From contig KV748189.1 in assembly GCA_001692895.1 (NCBI GenBank), positions 2,302,432 through 2,366,431 on the forward strand: DNA of 64,000 nt, written 5' to 3'. The translations under genes and the position numbers were made by a program. Source of the DNA: Cenococcum geophilum 1.58 (taxonomy: Eukaryota > Ascomycota > Dothideomycetes > Gloniales > Gloniaceae). The notes below the pieces were generated by a model, which worked only from the letters and a program-made list of their open reading frames with translations, had not been told where the DNA came from and did no database searches. Shown here piece by piece: positions 54,770 through 64,000 of this stretch (its first letter is position 1; each line of letters starts with the position of its first letter).

Positions 54770-57700
54770 CCCACTCCTAAAAGTTCTTATCGAAATAGTA
54801 AGCCTTATTAATAGTAGTAGTATAGCACTAGCGTTTATAGATAAAGACTCGCTTATAAAGAAGTATAATATTATAATAAAAAGACTCCTAGTTCTAAAAC
54901 CACTCCGCCTTACTAACAGACTCCAATCTAGCTTTATTACCTATTACTTTACAGCAAAAATAATAATCGGCCACTATATAGAATCTATACTTTTCTATAT
55001 TATAAAGTTATTACCTTTAATACTAGTAATTCTTAAAATACCTTAGCTTAAAAAGCATAACCTAAGTATAAACTTCCCCGTTCTAGGGCTTAAGTTTAAC
55101 TCTAATTACTATACCTATAACTGTCTTTTATAGCATATCCCTAATTATAACTAAGTAGCACTATACAGATGTATTATACGGCTAACGCTTAAATACTATT
55201 AGTTAATAGTAAAAGAGGTACCTAATACTAGTGAGCTAATATATATAGTAAACAAAATAGAAACTCTAGAAGACTAGACTACCACCCTACCCCTAAAAAA
55301 CACCGCCCTACCCTTAAGAATATAAACACCGCTAGAACTATAAGTCCCCTATATATACCCGCTTAACCTAGGCTAGTTAATAAATACCTAACTTTAAGTT
55401 ATTTGCTATACGTATATATAACCGCGCGTATAATAGCTAAAGGCGTTATAGCTAAGACTAAAACCAAAGCAATTAAGACCTTCCCCCCGTAACGCCTAAC
55501 TTTATATCCGTCTCCCGCGTATACCGTATAGGGCCGCCGTCGCGTTTCCGCCCCCTAGGGCCAACTAAGCCGCGTTAGCCTAGCTATAGCACTAGAGAAC
55601 TAAACACGCCCTAAACTGGACGACATTAGATGCACTTATGCCGTTAATTTTACCCAGTTCTATAAATAAAAAGGCGTAAAGGTAATAAGGATCTATATAG
55701 CGGAGCTAGTAGAACTAGTTAAATAAGAAGAACACTAATAGCTGCTTAAAGAGCTGCCTATAGGCCTAATAGAAGTATTAAACTTATTAAAAAAGTCTTT
55801 CTACTGGCTAGTAGAGGGCGACTATATAATAGAAGAAGCCCGTAAAGCGCTACCCCTTTATTTTTATAATTTCCTTAAGACAAACCTAAAAACTAAGCCT
55901 AAGTCTCTACGCCGGAAGATAGTTAATACTAATATTAAAAAATTCCTAAAAGGTAAACTAGGATTAACCTATAAAGACATTTTATAACGCTTACTAAAGG
56001 AGTTCCGCGAATATATTAAGCACTTTTTCCCTAAGAATATAGATAAGCTGCCCCCTTACTAACCATAGGACTATAAAATTAAGATTATTCCTAGAAACTA
56101 GGCCCCGTACTATAAAAATAGACTACTCTTACCTGCTAAACTTAGGTGTGTAAAAAAGTGGATTAATAAGATATTAGATAAGGGTTTTATCCGTAAATTA
56201 ACCTTACTAGCTACTATACTACTCCTCCTTACTACTAAGCTTAGTAGTGGTGTATAAATCTATTATAACTACTAAGGCCTAAATATAGTTACTATTAAGA
56301 ATTAGTACCCACTGCTACTAATTTATAAGATACTTAACGCACTTTATAGTGCTAATTACTTTACTAAACTTAATATAATTGCTATATTTAACTAAATCTG
56401 GATTATAAAGGGCTATAAATAGCTTATAGCATTTATTACCTAATTCGGACTCTATAAGATACTAGTTATACTATTTAGCCTCTATAACGCACCCGCTATA
56501 TTCTAGAACTATATTAATTATATCTTATATAACGCCCTTAACAACTACTGCACTACCTACCTTAATAATATCCTTATTTTTTCTAAAATATATATTAAAT
56601 ATACTAAGTATATAAATAAAGTTATCTAAAGACTTAGTAATGCTAGACTTTAGATTAATATTAATAAGTTTAAGTTCTACTCTACTAAAATAAAATACCT
56701 TAGTTTAATTATTTTAACTAATAGTATAACTATAAACCCTAAGAAGGTATAGGCCTTATAGGAATAGAAGGACCTAACATTAATTAAAGAACTATAATAA
56801 TTTCTTAGCTTCGCAAACTTTTACTAATAATTTATCTAAGACTACTCTACTATTGCTATACCTATAACAAAACTCCTAAAGAAGGATATTAGATAGCTAT
56901 AGGGACTAAAATAAGCCAAATTGTTTAAGGCCCTTAAGGGAGCCTTTACCTTAGCACTAGTACTAGCATACTATAACTATATAAAGAAGACAGTAGCAGA
57001 AATAAACGTATTAAATTAGGCTTTTAGCGAAGTCCTTTCCTAGTACAATAATAACGGTAAATTAAAACTAGTCGCATTCTTCTCCATAAAGCACTCTATA
57101 CTAAAGTATAACTACAAATCTATAATAAAGAACTCTTAGCTATTATTAAGGCTTTAAAGGAATAGCGTCCTAAGCTATAAGGGACTAAGGAGCCGTTTAA
57201 AATTATTACCGACTATAAAAACCTATAGACGTTTATAACTACTAAATAGCTAAATTAACGCCAAGTCTAGTAGGCAGAGTTCCTTTTATAGTTTAACTTT
57301 ATAATTATATACAGACTTAGCAGCAAAGCTACGCTCCCTAACGCCCTAAGCTGGCTACTAAGAATAAGGCCTAAGGACGCTAATAATAAACGCCTCCGCT
57401 ACTAAGCCTAAGTCGTTATACCACCCTAGAAAATTAACCCTATAATCTTAGAAGAATTACTATATAAGTCCCATAACTCTAATAATGCGGAGTTTATAGC
57501 CGCTTTAGACCCTAAAATAGCTAAAAGGTTACTAGACGAGTTAATCTAGTTAGGATACTAGGAGAATAAACTTATAAGAGATATAGTAGCGGCCCTATAT
57601 AATTAGAAAGCTCGCCATTAGCTAAAGAAGATTAGGAAATTACTTTGTTGCAATAAGTTAGAATATAGTATTATTAATAAATAGATCTACTTCCGCTAAC

Positions 57701-59085
57701 GTCTCTTTGTCCTTAACGCCCTAGACCTCTACTTAGAAGTTATTTATCGCTCTTATAGTAGCGGCCCTACTAATTACCTTAGCTGGGTTAAAACCCTTAA
57801 CCTTTTAAACCAAATATATTAGTGGCTAGGAATCTTCTAATTTATAGCTACCTTTATTAAAGACTATACCCTATACTTTTATACTAAAACCCCCTATTCT
57901 ACCCCGCCTGGTTTTTTAAAGCTATTAAAACTACCCACTCGCCTATAGACCGATATTTTAATTAACTATATTATAACGCTGCTAGTATACTAACGCTATG
58001 GTAAGGTATATAAATATATCCTTATTATTATAGACTACCTAACTAAAATATAATACCTTATTTTAGTAATAGAACTCTTAATAAAGGAGCTAGTTAACGG
58101 CTTTATTAATAACATATATAAGCTCCACGGTATACTAAGTACGATTATCTCTGATTATAGTATATAATTTATTAGCGACTTTTAGTAACGACTAAGTAAA
58201 CTCCTTAAGATAACCTTAAGACTAAGCTTAACCTAGTACCTAGAAACAGACGGCTAAACTAAAATTATTAACGCTGCCATAAATAAGTACCTTTATGCTT
58301 TTATTAGCTTTATATAGGACAACTAGGTTAACTACTTACTACTTACTAAGTTTACTATAAATAACTAAGTTAATAAGAGTATAGGCATCTTCCCGTTTTT
58401 TATAAACTATAGCTTTAACCCTTACCTCGGAATTAAGCCTACTGGCCCCTACTTATTAACACTATTAGTATAAGTAAAAAAGGAGTTCTTTTGCGTAGAC
58501 TCTATAGCTAACCGCTTTAAGCGGATATTAATATAGCTTAAGGCCCTAGCCCAGATTTTACAGTAATACTATAAAGATAATACTAATACCTATAGGGATA
58601 AGAGCGTGTTATTCTATAAAGGTAATATAGTTATAGTTAGCTTAGAAAATATAAAGATAAATAAACCTAAGAAGAAATAGGACGATAAATAGGACGGCCT
58701 ATACCCTATACTTATAGTATACTAAGGGGCAGTTATAGTAGACCTCTTAGACTATATCTAAGTAAATAAATCCTTCTATATATCTAAGGTCCGCCTCTAG
58801 GCTGCTAAAGAGATCCCTAGCTAAGTAAATATTAATACTATAGAGCGCCATAATATATAAGGACGAGTAGTAAAGAGAGATAATAACAGTAATATAAAAG
58901 ATAAATAGAAGTTTAAGAAAATCCTTAATATATATAACAAAGATCCCTAAGGCCTAACTTATAAGATTAAATAGAAATATTATAAGGATATAACCTAGTA
59001 GCTAGAAGAAGATCTAAAGGGTTATAAATAGGCTATATGGCGCTTCTATAAGTAATACCCTAAAAAGCTAGGACCCCCAGACTAG
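54770..59085 (+). pseudogene. Gypsy-A2 pol remnant
   Basis: Protease LINSSSIALAFIDKDSL (54800-54850; Asn for the catalytic Asp). RT from about 56090 (YKNRLLLPAKLRC), with KLNIIAIF and YLNNILIFSK (about 56562-56590; both Asp of YLDD are Asn). RNase H at about 57060-57330. Integrase core at about 57990-58350, with ISDYS and FIIYTD-type text, and KGNIVIVSLENIKI (58620). A chromodomain at about 58960-59080, with YKIK, KYYKDIT and EEDLKGY. Stops at Gln/Trp sites throughout. Confidence 0.9.
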
Positions 59086-59159
59086 GTATAAGATAAAGAA
59101 AAGTTACGCTAAGGTCGTAGCCAACCACCATATTAAAATTTGTGGTGGTTAAGATGTTA

Positions 59160-59327
59160 TAGAACTTTAACTAGCGGTTAAAGTTATCTAATTAGCCAGA
59201 TTCTTACCAAGAAACGCTATACAGATTAATTTAGGTGGCGGTATAAAGTTCTGCCAACCTTACTTACTAAACTAACTAATTAGGATTTTCTATACCCGGT
59301 ATAAAAAATTACTATTAGCTTAGTTAA
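59160..59327 (+). repeat. Shared 3' module, copy in Gypsy-A2
   Basis: Same block as 6432-6599: starts tagaactttaactagcggtt, then ggtggcggtataaagttct, then aggattttctatacccgg and tagcttagtta. Confidence 0.88.
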
Positions 59328-59441
59328 GGGCGGTAAGCGGAACTAATATCTTTACGGTAAAAAATAGGTAACCCTAAATACTGCCTATTTTAGAGTTATT
59401 TATTCGGTTTAGGGACTAAACCATCTAGGGGAGAGAAGTAC

Positions 59442-59628
59442 TGTTATGGCACTAACCTAACGCATACTATTTTATACTATCTCGTACTATTTCCTACTAT
59501 TAGCTAGCCCACTATTAGTACCTTAGCGGCCGGCCCTACTATTTATATATAATACCCCATTTCTACCTTCTTCTCCTCTTTATACTATAACGTAGTTATT
59601 TAGTCTACTTTATTGCAGCACTATAACA
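59442..59628 (+). repeat. Gypsy-A2 3' LTR
   Basis: 187 bp; starts tgttatggcactaacc and ends cactataaca, followed by gatat and the resumed piggyBac frame. Confidence 0.95.
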
Positions 59629-60199
59629 GATATTAATAAAGTTAATTAGTGTTAACTACGGGTATATAATTCCTTCCTTAAGAAGCTAGTAGCTAATATT
59701 TAGGGCGATAATTTAATTAAGAAGTTAACGCTCCTAAGGCTTTTTATTAACTATAATAACTAAATAGGCGGCGTTAATATTTATAATTAGCTTTAAAGCT
59801 ATTATACTACCTAAATTACTACTATACGTACCTAGCTGCCCTTATTCTTCTAGGCGCTTAATATAGCTATAATTAATACCTATATTATTAGTAAGAAGAT
59901 CTTCTAAACGTTAAAGAAGCCCTTCCTTTAAACCCACCGCCATTTCCGTATATAACTAGCATAGAACCTTATTATTATAGGCAGTTGGCAGATAGGCCTA
60001 AATAAGCATAATACTAAGCGTCTTCTTTATTAAAGCTTACTAAAATCTAGGTGATATTAATCTGGTATTAGGCCTGGTTATAAAAATAAAACAAATTAAA
60101 AAACTACCTACTGTTAGCGACTTAGTTAATTAAGGTATAAGCACAGCAAGAGGGACGCGTAAGCCTATATAATTAGTAGTCTATAAACAAGGATCTAAA

Positions 60200-60429
60200 G
60201 CTAAAAAAAGGAAAGGAGATAGAGAGTAGTATCGCTTATCGTTATATACAATCCTCTAGTTATATAATAGCAATTATCTAAAACTATATAAAACTATCTA
60301 CGACTATCTATAACTGTCTGCTATAATCCACTAATATCTATTAGCTATAATCTACCAGTTTCCACTAGCGCTATAATATTACCCCCCCTCTAAAAAAAAG
60401 CCTGCCCTTGGGCTTTATACATCCATATT
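60200..60429. other. 3' part of the piggyBac-type element, non-coding
   Basis: Past the last readable transposase text. Contains a run of related ctatctacgactatct-type units (about 60270-60360), a ccccccct tract (60379-60386) and an inverted pair gcctgccc/gggctttat. It may include the element's 3' end; no terminal repeat was fixed. Confidence 0.4.
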
Positions 60430-60652
60430 TATAAGCTTTTGCAGTATAGGAAATAAATAAGCAACTTAATTATAAATATAGCTCTAAAGTATCTATATAT
60501 ACACAAATAAAGGTAGGTCACTAGTACCCCTTAATCTTATCCTCAATATAGCCGTAATTAACATTTTAGGCTAATTAAAGCCGGCTATAATCATTGCGGT
60601 CCACAGTACGTGATATAGTAGTATTTATAACGTAGTACTAGTAGTCGGTTAC
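60430..60652 (-). repeat. Copia-2 3' LTR
   Basis: Starts tataagcttttgcag and ends gtagtcggttac on the plus strand. Same ends as the solo LTR at 36228; about 223 bp. Confidence 0.85.
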
Positions 60653-60849
60653 ACACCCCCCTAGATTTAACGGTGTAGTTAAAGCTATAGAAAATAAAAA
60701 TAAATGTAGAGATTATACCAAAATAGGAAATTTAGATACAATTTAGGAGTAGTAAAAGGATATAGTAACCGTGACGGATATTGCGAATATCGCGGATATT
60801 GCGGATATTGCGAATGAAATTAATTAATCTAACGTCGAATATCTACCAA

Positions 60850-63800
60850 ATTCAATTGCTTTATCTAAGCCTTATGCTTTTAACGGGGTAGGACCTTAGT
60901 AAGGCCGTCAGTAGGCATCTTATCTATTGGGACCCATCGGACGTCAATCTTTTTATTTTAGACTTCCTATCTAAGCCAGTGCTAATACACGTCAATATAT
61001 CGAAGCTTGGTGTCTAGTTTTGGTATATCTTATCTTAGCAGGCGGATAGTCTGCATATTATTACATAGCAGGGTAAATTCGCGCTCTATATTAAAGCCAA
61101 TTGCCTTAAAAAATCGTTACCACCAGATGATCTTAACAGTAGCAGTAGATAGGGAGAGAAGCTCTGTTTTGGTAGTTAAGCGAGTTACTAATTATTATAG
61201 GGTCGCTTTCTAATTAATTAGTCCTCTAAATAGGATAAAGAGGTATCCTTAAAAGCTCCGTCTAGTCTCCTTATAGTCCATAAATACTGCATTAGATGCT
61301 CTATAAAAGGTAATATCTTCTCCTTTAGGGTTTCTAAAGTAGATATAGGTTCTAAATACTTCGCCAGAGTATTTAATAGCTGTAGATTTTGTTCTAAGAC
61401 AGTAGGTAATAGCTTAGTTTGCTACATTAAGGTGTTTTTAATTTGGATTAGTAAGGAATTCGGCCAGCTTAGAATGCGTCTTAGTAATATTAGGCCTTTT
61501 AAATACGGCGAGGTGTGCAAGAGAACTAACCCGCTGCTAGTAGGCTAGTGTCCTTTAAGGGTTCATCTACTGGTCGGATAGAATTAGTTCTTCGGCAGGA
61601 AGTAGTAACTTAGGAAATCTTTCTAATAGTTAAATATTAAATTAATTGGCTATCCTTTTAATATAGGAATCTTGGCAGAGCCAGAGCTTTTAATTTAGTC
61701 GATCTTATTTAATTTAAATTCTTAGGAACTACTATAGGTCTCCTAGTACATAGATCTCGTATCATTGTAGAAGCTTAGCTTTAAATTCTTCAAGTCTTAA
61801 AAAGTCCTTTTTGGTAAATAGAACGGCAATGTCATCTACGTAAAAGAAGATAATAAGTCGTCTATTAGTGTATAGGCAGTTAGTACCTAGAATAGGCTTT
61901 AATCCGAATTCGGCCAGTATACTAGTAAGCTCTTTATACTATAGTAGCGGTAATATTTTTAATCCATATAGCGCCATAAGTAGCTTTAGGACATATCTAT
62001 CTTAACTAAATCCTTTTAGGTAGTAGCAGTAGACTGGTTTACTAAGCTTAGCGTTTATAAATGCGTTTACAGCGTTATACTATCAAATTTACAAATTAAA
62101 TGCGGCTGCTATAGCCATAAGAGCACGGAATATTCGAGCAGCTAGAGTTGCTGTATAGGTCTCTTCTTTGGTAATCTATAAGTCTCCGCAGACGCATAGT
62201 CTAGCTTTAAGCTTTTATAGGTAGCCGTCACTATCGAGCTTATATTTAAAGACCTATTTTAGTAAAAGGATCTGCTTATTGCTTGCTTCTTCTTTTAGTG
62301 CAGTCTTAAATGTCCCTTAGCGTTTTAGGTTATTATATTCTTTTTCTATAGCCTTTTAAAAGCTAGTAGTTAAAGGATACTTTCTTAGTTCTTTAAGGTT
62401 CTTTAGTTTAAAAGGAAGATTGTCCTAATATAGAGATAAGGATAAGAATCTAGTTCGGCTAATGTCCTTTACTAGTCCTATAGCAAATCCAGCGTAGTAA
62501 CCAAATAGGGTAGATAGATTAGCTAGGGCTGTCGCATACGCTTAACATCAAATTCGTTTAGATCCTTTTGGTAGGATAAGGTCGGCAGAAGGTTTGGCTA
62601 AGACTTCGTTAGCTTATAAAGCTATATTTAACGGTTTTAATAAACTGCTTAGCTAGGTAAGACTTATTTCAATTATATCTAGAATATCGTCTTAAAGTCC
62701 TCCTGGTATAGTGTTTGTTTCTAGCAGATCTAGAGATACCGTTCTACTAGGAGTTAGTAACTACTTAGTATCCTTTATAGGAGGCTCTGCTAAATCGTTC
62801 GATTTAGGTATAGTCGTTTAATCTATATTTAAGGTAGGTCTATATAGGATAGATTTATCCTTAGACTTATCCTTATAAAGAGGTTCTAGTAGACTAATTG
62901 TCTATAGGGTGTCTTCTAATACTTCCCTTAGCAGGTAGTTAATGTTTTAACCCTTAGGGTTATAGAACAAGGTCTTATTAAATATAACGTCTCTAGTTTA
63001 AATAACCTTATAAAAACTTAGAATCCAGATTTAATAAATATTAGTTAAATTATAGCCGACTAGGTGTCTAATCAATGCACAAGAAGCTAGCTTATCTCCC
63101 CTTTTAACTCTTTTATCTAGCGTATAGGTCTTATAACTATATACATGCATATAGGTAAGAGATGGCGTCTTGCCGTAGGCAATCTTATACGGAGTTTTCC
63201 ATCCTAGCTACTTATTTAGTGTTTAATTAAGGGCGTATCTAGTAGTAAGGAACGCCTCTAGTCCTAAAGACGGGGGTAAAGAAGCTTCTAGCTGTATAGC
63301 CCTAGACCGTTCTATAAGGGTTTGTCTAGATTATTTAGCTCCGCCATTTTATTCTTCTGTATATAGGGCTTAGCATTTAAAAGTAATGGCTTCGTCTGCG
63401 CACCATGTCTGTAGGGTATCTCCTATCTATCTAAAAGCTTGTTTATTATTGCTCCAGAAGAAGATAACGTCTTAGTAAAATCGTATTTTAATTAGCCGGT
63501 AAGTCTTACAAATAGTAAGTAGGATAGTAGCTTTATCCTTATTCTTTAAGGTGAACATAAAATTAAATTTAGAATATATGCAATAGAAGTATATTATATA
63601 TCTATCGCCGTTGTACCCTAGTTCTCTAAGGGTAATAATATCGAATACTACCCGCTTAGATGGTTAAGTGGCTAGGAATTTATGTTCTTGTCTTTAAGAG
63701 ATCTGCTATATATACTTTAATATTAAGCAAACTTTATATTCAATCTTAAGTGGTGCTCGTTTATTAATTAGCTCTTCAAGCTCTGCGCTATTAACGTACT

Positions 63801-64000
63801 TAGGAAGCTGCTTAATAGTATCAGGTCCTATATAGCCAAGTATTTTATGCCATTTTATAGCTGTGGCTCTGACTAGTTTACGGGCCATTCTGCTTAGTTA
63901 GTGTCTTCTTATTAAGAAGGTCGATTAAGTTGTTGAATTTAGGGTATTTATAGGCTTAGGCTGTCTATGCATTAGCGCCTAATAGCCCCCTAATTATTTT
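60850..64000 (-). pseudogene. Copia-2 polyprotein remnant, partial
   Basis: Read from the right: the gag-pre-integrase domain contains AIKWHKILGYIGPDTIKQLP (63706-63888, open for 60 codons). The integrase end includes NK, stop, LGWKTPY near 63190. RT includes LIIFFYVDDIAVLF (61812-61853), with the YVDD active site intact. RNase H is at about 60950-61250. Stops at Gln/Trp codons are present, but long stretches stay open. It has lost function through these stops; whether a complete 5' half exists cannot be seen. Confidence 0.88.

Larger units (their letters stand above)
52643..59628 (+). mobile_element. Gypsy-A copy 2 (A2), complete chromodomain LTR retrotransposon
   Basis: Two 187-bp LTRs (52643-52829 and 59442-59628), total 6986 bp, flanked by the perfect 5-bp duplication gatat (52638-52642 and 59629-59633). 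The plus-strand order is gag, protease, RT, RNase H, integrase, chromodomain, shared 3' module, 3' LTR. It is the reference copy for the truncated A1. Confidence 0.96.
43130..60200 (+). pseudogene. piggyBac-type transposase remnant split by Gypsy-D and Gypsy-A2
   Basis: ATG at 43130 gives MPPKKRRASLALKPPKPPK, a basic start. Pieces: 43130-44548, 52500-52642 and 59629-60200. Text includes NTNLYIAS, IYIGVFKVTQVRDLWAINPK, EGIKYQGFKKIKPL, VSFNKIIVRFTKQS (44160), CLFLNNYFTNIPLLQVL (44406-44456), RKERLPFNFITEV (52502), then GDNLIKKL and IGGVNIYN (59770). These match the three Asp sites of DDE_Tnp_1_7 (SFDE, LDNYF, GGVD), and all three Asp are Asn here. The frame joins cleanly across both insertions once one target duplication is removed (aataa, gatat). 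Gln/Trp stops throughout. Confidence 0.92.
60430..64000 (-). mobile_element. Copia-2, LTR retrotransposon running off the window
   Basis: The 3' LTR (60430-60652) is followed on the plus strand by ca and a polypyrimidine run (acaccccccta, 60653-60663), the complement of the polypurine tract. RNase H, RT and integrase follow on the minus strand up to the gag-pre-integrase domain at 63706-63888. The 5' LTR lies beyond 64000. RIP is milder than in the Gypsy elements. Confidence 0.92.

Overview
The window looks like nuclear DNA of a filamentous ascomycete (Pezizomycotina). It holds one intact intron-containing gene. Almost everything else is transposon sequence mutated in the pattern of repeat-induced point mutation (RIP): C-to-T and G-to-A changes that remove CpA/TpG, create TpA, and turn Gln and Trp codons into stops. 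The spliced gene, four short introns (47-52 bp), chromodomain-bearing Gypsy elements, a Fot1/pogo element and a Helitron all fit that group. I could not name the species. No tRNA, rRNA or CRISPR array was seen.

Layout. 1-2060: tandem satellites. 2105-6890: 5'-truncated chromodomain Gypsy (A1). 6891-30987: a second chromodomain Gypsy (B). B is split by a Gypsy element C on the minus strand (10852-25324, target-site duplication TACGC), by two satellite-loaded inverted-repeat elements (about 7576-8434 and 26263-28393) and by a MITE (9963-10095). C itself carries a Copia element (13930-19919, TSD TTTTC) and an un-mutated solo LTR (12830-12991, TSD CTACT). About 31335-35820: Helitron. 36228-40097: a solo LTR (TSD GGATT) hit by a Fot1/pogo element (36420-40093), which was hit by a hAT element (37798-38900, TSD CTAATAGC) and two MITEs. 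40299-42099: the intact MFS sugar transporter on the minus strand, the only gene here likely to be working. 43130-60200: a piggyBac-type transposase split by Gypsy D (44549-52499, TSD AATAA) and Gypsy A2 (52643-59628, TSD GATAT). 60430-64000: a Copia element on the minus strand that runs off the window.

The insertions are resolved to the base in many cases because both copies of the target duplication are visible and because removing the insertion restores a reading frame. The window therefore reads as a stratigraphy: old, heavily RIP-mutated LTR elements, with later short insertions (MITEs, a solo LTR, the GC-rich satellite elements) that escaped or post-date RIP.

The least explained material is three things. 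First, a composite satellite block in two inverted copies, one RIP-mutated (1-1540) and one not (26530-27895). Second, a 12-bp minisatellite found in three different flanking contexts. Third, a ~167-bp module shared by the 3' ends of Copia-1 and Gypsy A, and in rearranged form by Gypsy B.
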